A stretch of 64,000 nt of DNA from Hydrocarboniphaga sp965279055 (GCF_965279055.1 NZ_OZ257125.1:2480001-2544000); one strand, 5' to 3'; counted from the stretch's first letter, positions 51,805 to 61,683 are shown. Numbers and translations: made by a program. Notes: a model not told the origin generated them from the letters alone.

Positions 51805-53169
51805 TTAGTTGATCTGCGCCGCGGCGGCGAGCACGCGGTCGATGAAGGCGTCGCCGACGCCGAGCGCGGCGGCAGGATCGAACAGCTCATCGAGCCGTTT
51901 GACGGACAGCAGCAGCGACAGCTGCGAATCCTCGGCCAGCAGCTCGCGCAAATGGCGCCGCTCGGCGACGACGCGGCGCGATAGCGATTCGAGACGATGA
52001 TGCGCGGCCGGCTTGCCCATCGCCTCGGCCAACGCCATCGTCACGCGCTCGGCGAACAGCAGGCCGCGTGTCGCATCCAGATTCTCGCGCATGCGCGCGG
52101 TGTCGACTTCCAGGCCGGCCAAAGTCGGCGTCAACACAGCAAGACTGCCGGCAGCCAGGCGAAAAATTTCCGGCAGCGTTTCCCATTCCGCCGGCCAGTT
52201 GCCGAGACCGCGCTCGTGCTCCTGCGTCATCGCAGCGAACAGGCTCGCGACCAGGCCGGGCACGCGCACGGCGTTGGCGAGCACGATCGAACAGCCGACC
52301 GGATTGCGCTTGTGCGGCATCGTCGACGAGCCGCCCTTGCCTTCCGCGGCCGGTTCGAACACTTCGGCGACTTCGGTCTGCATCATCAGCGACAGATCGC
52401 GCGCGATCTTGCCCAGGCTGCCGGCCAGCAGGCCGACGACGCTACCAGCCTCGGCGATGCGATCACGCGCGCTATGCCAGGGCGTCGCCGGCAGCGACAG
52501 CGCGAGTTCCTCGCTCAGCACCTTTGCGACATCGAGTCCGCGATCACCGAGCGCGGCCAGTGTGCCGGCTGCGCCGCCGAACTGCAGTACCAGCAAGCGC
52601 GGCCGCAGTTCGGCAATGCGCTGGCGATTGCGCAGCAGGCCGTCGAGCCAGCCGGCGCACTTGAGCCCGAAGGTCACCGGCACGGCCTGCTGCAGCCAGG
52701 TGCGGCCGGCCATCAGGCTGGCGCGATGTTCGTTGGCCAGCCTGGCCAGTACGTCGACCAGCGCGGCGCAGCCGTCATCGATCAGCGCCAGTGCATCGCG
52801 CAACTGCAGCACCAGGCCGGTGTCGATCGCGTCCTGGCTGGTCGCGCCCCAGTGCACCCAGCGCGCGGCCTCGGCGTCGTCGGCCTTCACCGCAGCGGTC
52901 AGTCGCTTGACCATCGGGATCGCCGGATTGCCGGCGAGGCGCGCGTCGTCGCCGATCGCATCAAGATCGAAAGCTTCGGCCCTGCAATGCGTCGCAATGA
53001 CCGCGACCGCCGATTGCGGCACCACCGCGCAGCGTGCCTCCGCGCGCACCAGCGCGGCCTCGAAATCGAGCATGCGCTGCAAGCGTGCGCGATCGCTGAA
53101 CAGCGCGCTCATCGCGGCGTCGCCGAACATCCGTGCCGACCAGTTGCCGCTGTCGCTGGATTCGCTCAT
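51805..53169 (-). CDS. pcaB: 3-carboxy-cis,cis-muconate cycloisomerase PcaB
   Basis: Fumarase/aspartase superfamily enzyme (454 aa) cyclising 3-carboxymuconate to 4-carboxymuconolactone. The start MSESSDSGNWSARMFGDAAM (53169) fits the family; upstream codons are extension. The signature GGSSTMPHKRNPVGCSIVLA is diagnostic, and VHWGATSQDAIDTGLVLQLR is the second conserved region. It is in the pca operon between pcaG and pcaD. Confidence 0.95.
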   Translation of the reverse strand: MSESSDSGNWSARMFGDAAMSALFSDRARLQRMLDFEAALVRAEARCAVVPQSAVAVIATHCRAEAFDLDAIGDDARLAGNPAIPMVKRLTAAVKADDAEAARWVHWGATSQDAIDTGLVLQLRDALALIDDGCAALVDVLARLANEHRASLMAGRTWLQQAVPVTFGLKCAGWLDGLLRNRQRIAELRPRLLVLQFGGAAGTLAALGDRGLDVAKVLSEELALSLPATPWHSARDRIAEAGSVVGLLAGSLGKIARDLSLMMQTEVAEVFEPAAEGKGGSSTMPHKRNPVGCSIVLANAVRVPGLVASLFAAMTQEHERGLGNWPAEWETLPEIFRLAAGSLAVLTPTLAGLEVDTARMRENLDATRGLLFAERVTMALAEAMGKPAAHHRLESLSRRVVAERRHLRELLAEDSQLSLLLSVKRLDELFDPAAALGVGDAFIDRVLAAAAQIN

Positions 53170-53265
53170 GCGCGGATTATCGCAGCTGCGCCGCGGTGCG
53201 TCCGCCGGTACGGCTCGCCCGCGAGCCTGCCCGGGGAGCAACGGCGTGTGTGCGGCATGCCCGGA

Positions 53266-53832
53266 TCAAACGCTGAACGCCACGATCTCATGCTCACCCT
53301 GCATGTGCACATGCCAGGCGTAAGCACGGTCGCCGTCGGGCGTCGCGATCAGCGTCGCGCGGCGCGTCACCGGCACCAGCGCCAGCACCGGATCGCGTTC
53401 GTTTGCCTGGGCTTCGTCGCCGAAATAGATCCGGGTCAGCACTGGCTTGAGAATGCCGCGCATGTAGATCAGCACGCTCAGATGCGGCGCCTGCGGCTGG
53501 CCGTCCGCGCCGGGTACGCGGCCGGGCTTGATCGTGCTGAACCTGAACTGGCCCTGCTCGTCCATCGCGACGCGGCCAAAGCCGCCGAACGCGGAGTTCG
53601 CAGCCGCTGCGCGCGGATCCTCGCTGTGGCGATAGACACCGGCCGCGTCCGCCTGCCAGATTTCGATGAAGGCGTCGCTCACCGGCACGCCGTCGCCATC
53701 ACGGATGCTGCCACTGATGCCGATGCGCTCGCCGAGCGCTTCCGGGCCGGCGATGTCGTCGCGGTACAGCGGCTCGACGCCGATGCGGAAGTACGGGCCG
53801 ACGGTCTGCGAGGGGGTGGTTTGCAGGCTCAC
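53266..53832 (-). CDS. pcaG: Protocatechuate 3,4-dioxygenase alpha subunit PcaG
   Basis: Alpha chain (188 aa) of the intradiol dioxygenase that opens protocatechuate. The start is GTG 53832, immediately after the pcaH stop, with GGGAG upstream. Motifs: TPSQTVGPYFRIGVEPLY, IEIWQADAAGVYRH and APHLSVLIYMRGI. The iron ligands lie in the beta chain; this subunit keeps the fold but has a reduced metal site, as normal. Confidence 0.94.
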   Translation of the reverse strand: MSLQTTPSQTVGPYFRIGVEPLYRDDIAGPEALGERIGISGSIRDGDGVPVSDAFIEIWQADAAGVYRHSEDPRAAAANSAFGGFGRVAMDEQGQFRFSTIKPGRVPGADGQPQAPHLSVLIYMRGILKPVLTRIYFGDEAQANERDPVLALVPVTRRATLIATPDGDRAYAWHVHMQGEHEIVAFSV

Positions 53833-53833
53833 G

Positions 53834-54550
53834 CTAGTTCTCCCAGACCGATTCGTGACGGCCGCGCAGCACGATGTCGAAGCGATAGGCGAGCGCGTAT
53901 TCGCTGGCGCAGTTTTCCCAGTCGAAGCGCGACACCATGCGTTGCCGCGCATGGGCATCGGGCACGCAATTGAAGATCGGATCGACTTCCAGCAGAGGGT
54001 CGCCGGGGAAATACATCTGCGTGATCAGGCGCTGCGCGAAGCCTTCGCCGAACAGCGAGAAATGGATATGCGCCGGGCGCCAGGCGTTGTAGTGATTGCG
54101 CCAGGGATAGGCGCCCGGCCGGATCGTCTTGAAGCGGTAGCGACCATCGTCGTCGGTCAGCACCTGGCCGACGCCGGTGAAGTTCGGGTCCAGCGGCGCG
54201 TCGTGCTGATCCTTTTTGTGCTGATAGCGGCCGGCGGCATTGCATTGCCAGACCTCGACCAGCGAGTTGCGCAAGGGCCGGGCGTTTTCATCGATGACGC
54301 GGCCGCTGACGATGATGCGCTCGCCCAGCGGCTCGCCCTTGTGGCCCGCGGTCAGATCGGCCGCACTGGCGCCGAGCGTCAGCGTCGGCCGCGGGCCGGT
54401 GACTTCGGACAGGCTCGCCGGCAGCGCGATCGGCGCCTGAGTGATGCCGCGCCTCAAGGTCGAGCCATAGGGCGCGAACAGGTATTCAGGCTGCGTGTTC
54501 CAGAACGGACGGCGGTAGCCGCGGAGTTTCTGGTTTTGGTCGACGCTCAT
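53834..54550 (-). CDS. pcaH: Protocatechuate 3,4-dioxygenase beta subunit PcaH
   Basis: Catalytic beta chain (238 aa) carrying non-haem Fe(III). The iron-binding region is GAYPWRNHYNAWRPAHIHFS, containing Tyr and two His ligands, with a further Tyr in NAAGRYQHKKDQHD. LVEVWQCNAAGRY is the substrate-side motif. It converts protocatechuate to 3-carboxy-cis,cis-muconate. It is followed by pcaG with 1 nt between them, so equal synthesis of both chains is likely. Confidence 0.95.
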   Translation of the reverse strand: MSVDQNQKLRGYRRPFWNTQPEYLFAPYGSTLRRGITQAPIALPASLSEVTGPRPTLTLGASAADLTAGHKGEPLGERIIVSGRVIDENARPLRNSLVEVWQCNAAGRYQHKKDQHDAPLDPNFTGVGQVLTDDDGRYRFKTIRPGAYPWRNHYNAWRPAHIHFSLFGEGFAQRLITQMYFPGDPLLEVDPIFNCVPDAHARQRMVSRFDWENCASEYALAYRFDIVLRGRHESVWEN

Positions 54551-54605
54551 GCTGTTTCTCCATGCGGCCCGCGCTGCGGCGCCGCCTCGATACCGGTAGT
54601 TTCGC

Positions 54606-55814
<1,209 letters not shown>

Positions 55815-55840
55815 GCGCCTTTTCCAGTAGCAGCAGAACC

Positions 55841-55939
55841 CCGTTCGTCCCGAGTAGCCCGCGCGGTTGCGGGCGTATCGAGGGACCGGATGCGATCGGA
55901 CCTCTCGATACGCCGCGAGCGGCTACTCGGGACGAACGC
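55841..55939. repeat. Family A palindromic element inside the pca operon
   Basis: CCGTTCGTCCCGAGTAGC, inner palindrome, GCGTATCGAGGGACC, then CCTCTCGATACGCC and GGCTACTCGGGACGAACG. It fills the gap between pcaJ and pcaF. A strong stem here could set unequal expression of the two halves of the operon. Confidence 0.88.
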
Positions 55940-55953
55940 AGCGTGGTTGAAGC

Positions 55954-56595
55954 TCACGAGACCCGCCGCAGCGGCAAGCCCGTCAGCCGTTTCAACTCAT
56001 CGAGACTCAGGCCGTCGACCATCTCCAGCACATGGACGCCATCGGCCTCGATCTCGAACACCGCGACGTCGGTATAGACCCGCGACACGCAGCCCAGGCC
56101 CGTCACCGGATAAGTGCAGCGCTCGACCAGCTTGCTTTCGCCGCTCTTGGTCAGCAGCTCCATCATCACGTAGGTTTTCTTCGCGCCGATCGCCAGATCC
56201 ATCGCGCCGCCGACGGCCGGGATCGCGTCGGCCGCGCCGGTGTGCCAGTTGGCGAGATCGCCGTTGGCCGCAACCTGAAACGCGCCGAGTACGCAGATGT
56301 CCAGATGGCCACCGCGCATCATCGCGAACGAGTCGGCATGGTGGAAAAAGCAGCCGCCGGGCAGCAAGGTCACCGGCTGCTTGCCGGCGTTGATCAGCTC
56401 GGGATCTTCAAGGCCTTTGGCAGGAGCCGGGCCCATGCCGAGCAGGCCGTTTTCGCTCTGCAGGAAGATTTCCTTGTCGGCCGGCAGAAAGTTCGCGACC
56501 ACGGTCGGCAGGCCGATGCCGAGGTTCACGTAGGCGCCTTCGGGAATGTCGCGGGCGACCCGCGCGGCCATCTGTTCGCGGTTGAGTTTGTTCAT
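55954..56595 (-). CDS. pcaJ: 3-oxoacid CoA-transferase subunit B (PcaJ)
   Basis: Beta subunit (213 aa) of succinyl-CoA:3-oxoadipate CoA-transferase. The catalytic Glu is in FLQSENGLLGMGPAP. Other signatures are GAYVNLGIGLPTVVANFL, DICVLGAFQVAANGDLANW and GGAMDLAIGAKKTYVMM. It lies 15 nt after pcaI and should form a heterodimer with it. Confidence 0.95.
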   Translation of the reverse strand: MNKLNREQMAARVARDIPEGAYVNLGIGLPTVVANFLPADKEIFLQSENGLLGMGPAPAKGLEDPELINAGKQPVTLLPGGCFFHHADSFAMMRGGHLDICVLGAFQVAANGDLANWHTGAADAIPAVGGAMDLAIGAKKTYVMMELLTKSGESKLVERCTYPVTGLGCVSRVYTDVAVFEIEADGVHVLEMVDGLSLDELKRLTGLPLRRVS

Positions 56596-56610
56596 CGCTT
56601 GATCTCGGGC

Positions 56611-57294
56611 TCAGGCCGCAACCGCGACGACGGGAGACACCGCGACCAGGCGCTGCACGAAAATGCCGGGCGTGATCACATGTTCCGGATCGATCGCGCC
56701 GAGCGCGACGATCTCGCCGACCTGGGCGATGGTGCATTTGGCAGCGGTGGCCATGATCGGGCCGAAATTGCGCGCGGTTTTGCGATACACCAGATTGCCC
56801 CAGCGATCGCCCTGCTGCGCCTTGATCAGCGCGAAGTCGGCATGGATCGGCAGCTCGAACACGTAGTCGCGGCCATTGATGCGGCGCGTCTCCTTGCCCT
56901 CGGCCAGCAAGGTGCCGTAGCCGGTCGGCGTGAAGATGCCGCCGAGGCCGGCGCCGGCAGCCTGGATGCGCGCGGCCAGATTGCCCTGCGGTACCAGCTC
57001 CAGCTCGATCTTGCCGGCGCGATACAGCGCGTCGAAATGATGCGAGTCGCTCTGCCGCGGAAACGAGCAGACGATCTTGCGCACGCGCCCGGTCTTGAGC
57101 AAAGCGGCCAGACCGGTTTCGCCATTGCCGGCATTGTTGTTGACGATGGTCAGATCGCGCGCGCCGTGGGCAATCAGCGCCTCGATCAGCTGGTCCGGCA
57201 TGCCGGCGGTGCCGAAGCCGCCGATCATCACCGTCGCGCCGTCGAACACGTCGGCCACCGCCGCCTCGGGCGTGGCGATGCTCTTGTCGATCAA
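56611..57294 (-). CDS. pcaI: 3-oxoacid CoA-transferase subunit A (PcaI)
   Basis: Alpha subunit (227 aa) of the CoA-transferase. The glycine-rich CoA-binding segment VMIGGFGTAGMPDQLIEALI and ADFALIKAQQGDRWGNLVYR are typical, as is PTGYGTLLAEGKETR. It is the first gene of the pca operon. Its promoter region is shared with the divergent pcaR and contains three PcaR-like sites. Confidence 0.95.
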   Translation of the reverse strand: MIDKSIATPEAAVADVFDGATVMIGGFGTAGMPDQLIEALIAHGARDLTIVNNNAGNGETGLAALLKTGRVRKIVCSFPRQSDSHHFDALYRAGKIELELVPQGNLAARIQAAGAGLGGIFTPTGYGTLLAEGKETRRINGRDYVFELPIHADFALIKAQQGDRWGNLVYRKTARNFGPIMATAAKCTIAQVGEIVALGAIDPEHVITPGIFVQRLVAVSPVVAVAA

Positions 57295-57311
57295 GGAAGT
57301 TCCTCCAGGCC

Positions 57312-57326
57312 GTGCGTTTATCGCAC
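57312..57326. promoter_or_regulatory. PcaR-like operator 1
   Basis: Minus strand GTGCGATAAACGCAC, 13 of 15 positions equal to the PcaR motif as I recall it from P. putida (GTTCGATAATCGCAC). It is 17 nt upstream of the pcaI start codon. Confidence 0.45.
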
Positions 57327-57381
57327 TTCGTGTTCGATTAAAATCTGGGGCTGAAGTTAAGCGGCGGCCCGCGCAGGGTCA

Positions 57382-57396
57382 ATGCGATTATCGACT
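57382..57396. promoter_or_regulatory. PcaR-like operator 2
   Basis: Minus strand AGTCGATAATCGCAT, with the core TCGATAATCGCA matching the recalled PcaR motif. It is 4 bp from operator 3 and in the same orientation (19-bp period). Confidence 0.5.
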
Positions 57397-57400
57397 AACC

Positions 57401-57415
57401 GTTCTATTATCGAAC
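57401..57415. promoter_or_regulatory. PcaR-like operator 3
   Basis: Minus strand GTTCGATAATAGAAC, 13 of 15 positions equal to the recalled PcaR motif, and nearly palindromic (GTTC...GAAC). It is 27 nt before the pcaR ATG, fitting autoregulation. Confidence 0.55.
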
Positions 57416-57442
57416 GACTTCATCCCGGCAACAGGAGCCCGC

Positions 57443-58303
57443 ATGCCGCCCCGCGCCCCCAAATCCGCTGTCGTCGCGCTACCGCCCGAAGTGATCGCGG
57501 CCAATCCGGCGCTGAAGCCGAGCCGCTCCGACGAGATCGACGAAATCACCGGCGACCCCGACTTCATGACCTCGCTGGCGCGCGGCCTCGCCGTGCTCAG
57601 CTGCTTCGCCGAGCACCGCAAGCCGATGACCATCAGCCAGGCCGCGCAGCGCACCGGCATCACCCGCGCCTCGGTACGGCGCTGCCTGCACACGCTGGTC
57701 AAGCTGGGTTACGCGCAACAGGACGAGCAGCATTTTTCGCTGCGGCCGAAAGCGCTGGCGCTCGGGTATGCGTATCTGTCTTCCAGTTCACTGTCGGTTA
57801 CCGCACAGCCGCTGCTCGACCAGATCCGCGACGGCTTGCGCGAGTCCTGTTCCCTGGGCGTGATCGAGGGCGATGAAATCTGCTACGTCGTGCGCAGCGA
57901 GGTCGCGCGCATCATGTCGGTGGCGCTGCGCGTCGGCAGCCGTTTGCCGCTGTACTGCACGTCGATGGGCCGCGTGCTGCTGTCACATCTGTCGCTGGAC
58001 GAGCAGCGCGCCTATCTCGCGCGCACGCCGCTGCTGCAGCGCACGTCCAAGACCCAGGTCGCGCCGGACACCCTGCTGGCGACGCTGCACAAAGTGCGCG
58101 AGCAGGGCTATGCGATCGTCGACCAGGAGCTGGAGATCGGCCTGCGCTCGATCGCGGTTCCGGTCTACGGGGCCGGCGGCCGTGCGGTCGCGGCGATCAA
58201 CATCGGCACGCAGTCGGCGCGCGTGCCGGTATCCGAGCTGCAGTCGCGCTATCTTCCCGAGCTGCTGCGCATCTCGCGCGAACTCAGCCTGCAGGTCGCC
58301 TGA
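57443..58303 (+). CDS. pcaR: IclR-family regulator of the pca genes, PcaR
   Basis: IclR-type regulator (286 aa) from ATG 57443 with an ACAGGAG site. The N-terminal winged HTH (DFMTSLARGLAVLSCFAEHR, then TISQAAQRTGITRASVRRCL) is followed by the effector-binding IclR domain (SMGRVLLSHLSLDEQRAYLA, DQELEIGLRSIAVPVYG). This is the PcaR/PcaU/PobR subgroup. PcaR responds to 3-oxoadipate and activates pca genes. Its stop overlaps the next gene's ATG by 1 nt. Confidence 0.94.
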   Translation: MPPRAPKSAVVALPPEVIAANPALKPSRSDEIDEITGDPDFMTSLARGLAVLSCFAEHRKPMTISQAAQRTGITRASVRRCLHTLVKLGYAQQDEQHFSLRPKALALGYAYLSSSSLSVTAQPLLDQIRDGLRESCSLGVIEGDEICYVVRSEVARIMSVALRVGSRLPLYCTSMGRVLLSHLSLDEQRAYLARTPLLQRTSKTQVAPDTLLATLHKVREQGYAIVDQELEIGLRSIAVPVYGAGGRAVAAINIGTQSARVPVSELQSRYLPELLRISRELSLQVA

Positions 58304-58884
58304 TGGAACTGTATCTCGCGCGTCACGGCCAGACCGACTGGAACATCGGCGACCGCTACCAGGGCACCTACGACGAGCCGCTGAACGCACGCGGACGCGA
58401 ACAGGCGATCGAACTCGCCGCCGTGGTGCCACGCACGATCGAGCAGATCGTGGTGTCGCCGCTGAAGCGCGCGCAGCAGACGGCCGCGCCGGTGATCGAC
58501 GCGCTGCAGGTGCCGACGATGACGCACGCGGCGTTCCGCGAACGCGGCTTCGGCCGCTGGGAAGGCCTGACCTATGCCGAGGCGCGCGCACTCGACACCG
58601 AGCTATTCGACCGCGGCGGCATCTTCTCGTTCGACGAACAGCCACCGGGTGCCGAGCCATTGCACGATCTGGTCGCGCGCACTGGCGGCGGCATTCGCGA
58701 AATCGCGCAACTGTTTCCGGACAAGATCGTGCTGCTGATCGCGCACGGCTTCGTCATCCGCGCGCTACGGCTGCAGCTCGAAGGCCTGCAGCCGGGCGAT
58801 TTGTGGAGCATGCCCAAGCCGATGAACGGCGAGCTGTTCCATTACAGCGGCGAGCATATGCGGCGTTGGTTGGGCGTCGGTTAG
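58303..58884 (+). CDS. Histidine phosphatase family protein
   Basis: Phosphoglycerate-mutase-like phosphatase (193 aa). The phosphate-accepting His8 is in YLARHGQTDWNIGDRYQG, and PLNARGREQA follows. Further catalytic residues are in ERGFGRWEGLTY and the second His in LLIAHGFVIRALRL. It overlaps pcaR by 1 nt (TGATG), so it is probably translated with it. The substrate could be a sugar phosphate or a cobalamin precursor. A link to the pca pathway is not evident. Confidence 0.88.
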   Translation: MELYLARHGQTDWNIGDRYQGTYDEPLNARGREQAIELAAVVPRTIEQIVVSPLKRAQQTAAPVIDALQVPTMTHAAFRERGFGRWEGLTYAEARALDTELFDRGGIFSFDEQPPGAEPLHDLVARTGGGIREIAQLFPDKIVLLIAHGFVIRALRLQLEGLQPGDLWSMPKPMNGELFHYSGEHMRRWLGVG

Positions 58885-58899
58885 ATCGTCGAGAGCACA

Positions 58900-58962
58900 G
58901 TCGCGGATTGGATCCGCTCCTACAGTTAGGCGCAACTTGTAGGAGCGAATCCTATCCGCGAC
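58900..58962. repeat. REP-like palindrome, family B variant (tail-to-tail)
   Basis: GTCGCGGATTGGATCCGCTC and CTACAG, then TGTAGGAGCGAATCCTATCC and GCGAC. The arms are imperfect complements. It lies between the histidine phosphatase and the convergent QorB-like gene. Confidence 0.8.
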
Positions 58963-58966
58963 CGCC

Positions 58967-59830
58967 TTACGCGCCAGCCTTCAACGCTGCCGCCAGCTGC
59001 ACCGCCATCGGCGTCGTCGGGCGGCCGATCAGCTCGCTGAGCAGATGGCGGTCGTCGTACAAGCCACCCTTGGATGCGCCGACATCGGAGTCCGAAATCA
59101 GGCCGGCGACCGGCTCCGGCAGGCCGACGCCGATCAGCGCAGCCTTGTAGTCCGCCTCGCTCAAGTTGCGATACGCGACGGCCTTGCCGGATTGACGCGC
59201 AATCTCGGCGGCGAGGTCGCTCAAGCTATAGGCGCTGTCACCGGCGAGTTCGTAGATGCGGCCGGCAAGATTCTGCGTGCTCGTCAGCACCGCCACGGCA
59301 GCCGCCGCGTAATCGGCACGTGCCGCCGACGAAATGCGTCCCCCGCCTGCACTGCCGATCAGCGCGCCGTGCTCGATCGCCGGCGCCAGGCCCGCCAGGT
59401 AGTTCTCGGTGTACCAGCCATTGCGCAGCAGCACGTACGGCAGGCCGGAGGCCTGCAGCATCGCCTCGGTTTCGAGATGTTCGGCGGCAAGGCCCAACGG
59501 CGATGAATTCGCATGCAGCACGCTGGTATAGGCCAGCAGGCCGACCTTGGCTCGCACCGCCGCATCGATCACCGCGCGATGCTGCGGCACGCGCTGCCCG
59601 ACTTCACTGGACGAGATCAGCAGCAGCTTGCTGGCGCCTTGGAATGCGGCATCCAGCGTCGCCGGCCGCGTGTAGTCGGCCTGGCGCAGCTGCACGCCGA
59701 GTGCGGCCAGATCCTGGGCTTTGTCGGGACTGCGCACCGCGGCGACGATGGAAGCGGCCGGCAGTTTCTGCAGCAGGCCTTGAATGACGAGACGGCCGAG
59801 CTGGCCGTTGGCTCCGGTGACGACGATCAT
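58967..59830 (-). CDS. qorB: NAD(P)H-binding quinone oxidoreductase-like protein (QorB/YtfG type)
   Basis: Atypical SDR of the NmrA-like group (287 aa), closely resembling E. coli QorB (YtfG). NAD(P) site MIVVTGANGQLGRLVIQGLL with ARG-containing VAAVRSPDKAQD. LLLISSSEVGQRVPQHRAVI and LPYVLLRNGWYTENYL are conserved. It reduces quinones with NADPH. The pairing with a divergent HxlR regulator repeats the E. coli ytfG-ytfH arrangement. The order is the same, which supports the assignment. Confidence 0.88.
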   Translation of the reverse strand: MIVVTGANGQLGRLVIQGLLQKLPAASIVAAVRSPDKAQDLAALGVQLRQADYTRPATLDAAFQGASKLLLISSSEVGQRVPQHRAVIDAAVRAKVGLLAYTSVLHANSSPLGLAAEHLETEAMLQASGLPYVLLRNGWYTENYLAGLAPAIEHGALIGSAGGGRISSAARADYAAAAVAVLTSTQNLAGRIYELAGDSAYSLSDLAAEIARQSGKAVAYRNLSEADYKAALIGVGLPEPVAGLISDSDVGASKGGLYDDRHLLSELIGRPTTPMAVQLAAALKAGA

Positions 59831-59874
59831 GTTGAGTGTCCTGGTGGCTATCGGACGCGCACATTATTCTCTAA

Positions 59875-59887
59875 ACTAACTTTTAGT
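59875..59887. promoter_or_regulatory. Candidate HxlR operator
   Basis: ACTAA-CTT-TTAGT, a perfect 5-3-5 inverted repeat in the 83-bp divergent region between the QorB-like gene (45 nt from its ATG) and the HxlR gene (27 nt from its ATG). It is inferred only from symmetry and position. Confidence 0.4.
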
Positions 59888-59913
59888 AAGTACGCACCTT
59901 AAGGTTAGTGGCG

Positions 59914-60303
59914 ATGGCGCAGAGCCCGAGAAACTCCCTTTCGGCAAAGCTGCAGCGCGGCGAGCTGTTTGCCGCGGACTGCCCCTCCCGCGAGGTGCTG
60001 CAGCACGTCACCAGCCGATGGGGCGTGTTGCTACTGGTGGCACTGCTCGGCGGCACGCATCGCTTCAGCGACCTCCGGCGCAAGGTCGGCGGCGTCAGCG
60101 AGAAGATGCTCGCGCAGACCCTGCAATGGCTGGAGAACGACGGCTTCGTGCTGCGTACTTCGTATCCGGTGGTGCCGCCGAAAGTCGAGTACGCACTGAC
60201 ACCGATGGGCATCGAGGTGGCGAAGAAAGTCGAGGTGCTGGTCGACTGGATCGAGGAGAATCTGTCGCGGGTTTTGCGGTCGCGGCCGAAAGCAGCGGCC
60301 TGA
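59914..60303 (+). CDS. HxlR-family transcriptional regulator (YtfH/QorR-like)
   Basis: Winged-helix regulator of 129 aa. ATG 59914 is preferred over GTG 59908 because AAGG lies 9 nt upstream of ATG. ADCPSREVLQHVTSRWGVLL has the conserved Cys, and GGTHRFSDLRRKVGGVSEKM and YPVVPPKVEYALTPMG follow. These stretches agree closely with E. coli YtfH. The Cys near the N-terminus is a possible redox or electrophile sensor. It likely represses the divergent qorB-like gene. Confidence 0.9.
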   Translation: MAQSPRNSLSAKLQRGELFAADCPSREVLQHVTSRWGVLLLVALLGGTHRFSDLRRKVGGVSEKMLAQTLQWLENDGFVLRTSYPVVPPKVEYALTPMGIEVAKKVEVLVDWIEENLSRVLRSRPKAAA

Positions 60304-60317
60304 TCGTTACCACCGCA

Positions 60318-60387
60318 CTGTAGGAGCGGACCCTGTCCGCGACTGAGGCCCAGACGGCACCGTCGCGGACAGGGTCCGCTCCTACAG
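60318..60387. repeat. REP-like palindrome, family B (GGACCCTGTCCGCGAC type)
   Basis: CTGTAGGAGCGGACCCTGTC and GTCGCGGACAGGGTCCGCTC arms with a 21-nt spacer region. Nearly identical to the copies at 14174 and 63615. It lies after the HxlR gene. Confidence 0.9.
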
Positions 60388-60594
60388 GGGCAGATTATTT
60401 ACCGGGGTCTCAGCCAGCCCGGCGGATCGGCGGCCTATCAAATATGTGCGATTATCGGCTTTCAAGTCGTTCCTCGCACGACTGAGCCCATCCGCGCCCG
60501 TGATCCCGTAGAGGCCGGCAATCCCCCGGCCGACGTCAGCCCTCCCAGCACCACCCGACCTGTACCGGGCGCAGCCCGGCGCAGGCATGGCAAA

Positions 60595-61632
60595 ATGGAC
60601 GTCTTGTTCGCTTGGTTTTTTGTCTTGATCGACACCGCTCGCCGCCTCTCGATCGCACCAATGATGGATTGGAGCGATACCCATTGCCGCAGCTTTCACC
60701 GGCTGCTGGCGCCGCATGCGCTGCTGTACACCGAGATGGTCACTACCGGCGCGCTGCTGCATGGCGACGTCGCGCGGCATCTGCGTTATGACGCCGCCGA
60801 ACATCCGCTGGCGCTGCAGCTGGGAGGCTCGGAGCCCGACGCCCTGGCCCGCTGCGCCGAACTCGCCGAGGCCTGGCAATACGACGAAGTGAACCTGAAT
60901 TGCGGCTGCCCCTCGGATCGCGTGCAGGAAGGCAGCTTCGGCGCCTGCCTGATGCGCGAACCCGGGCGAGTCGCCGCCAGCGTCGCGGCGATGCGGCGCG
61001 CGACCTCGTTGCCGGTCACCGTCAAACACCGCGTCGGTGTCGACGACTGCGAGGATTACGCGTTCATGCGGCACTTCGTCGAGACCGTGGCCGCGGCCGG
61101 CTGCACGGTGTTCGTCGTGCATGCGCGCAAGGCTTGGCTGCAGGGGCTTTCGCCGAAGGAAAACCGCGAAATTCCGCCGCTGACTTACGAGCACGTCTAC
61201 CGGCTGAAGCAGGAATTCCCGCAGCTGCGCATCGTCATCAATGGCGGCATTCGCAGTGTTGCCGACTGCGAAATGCATCTGGCCCAGGTCGACGGCGTGA
61301 TGATCGGTCGCCAAGCCTACGAGAACCCCTATGCGTTGGCCGCGATCGACGCGGCGGTGTTCGGCACGCAAGCCGGCGCGTTGCCGACGCGCGACGAGGT
61401 GCTGCAGGCGTATCGGCCTTATGTCGAGCGCCAGCTCGCCGCCGGCACGCCGCTTAAGCACATCACGCGTCATCTGCTGGGCCTGTATCGCGGCCAGGCC
61501 GGTGGCCGCCAGTTCCGGCGCACGCTGTCGGAGCAGGCGCACAAGCCCGGCGCGGACATCCACGTGCTGATCAACGCGATCCCTGCCACAAGCGGGCCGC
61601 TGGACGCCGACGATCAGCGCGTCGCGGCATAA
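60595..61632 (+). CDS. dusA: tRNA-dihydrouridine(20/20a) synthase DusA
   Basis: FMN-dependent dihydrouridine synthase (345 aa from ATG 60595). RRLSIAPMMDWSDTHCRSFH and LLYTEMVTTGALLHGD match DusA. The catalytic Cys is in EVNLNCGCPSDRVQEGSFGA. VVHARKAWLQGLSPKENREI is the DusA-specific tRNA-contact region. The N-terminal 15 residues are unusually hydrophobic (LFAWFFVLI), and an in-frame TTG at 60625 could be the real start. Confidence 0.93.
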   Translation: MDVLFAWFFVLIDTARRLSIAPMMDWSDTHCRSFHRLLAPHALLYTEMVTTGALLHGDVARHLRYDAAEHPLALQLGGSEPDALARCAELAEAWQYDEVNLNCGCPSDRVQEGSFGACLMREPGRVAASVAAMRRATSLPVTVKHRVGVDDCEDYAFMRHFVETVAAAGCTVFVVHARKAWLQGLSPKENREIPPLTYEHVYRLKQEFPQLRIVINGGIRSVADCEMHLAQVDGVMIGRQAYENPYALAAIDAAVFGTQAGALPTRDEVLQAYRPYVERQLAAGTPLKHITRHLLGLYRGQAGGRQFRRTLSEQAHKPGADIHVLINAIPATSGPLDADDQRVAA

Positions 61633-61683
61633 TGCCTGCCCTGGCGCCGTGCTGAACCATCGCGCCACCACGACGACAACGGA

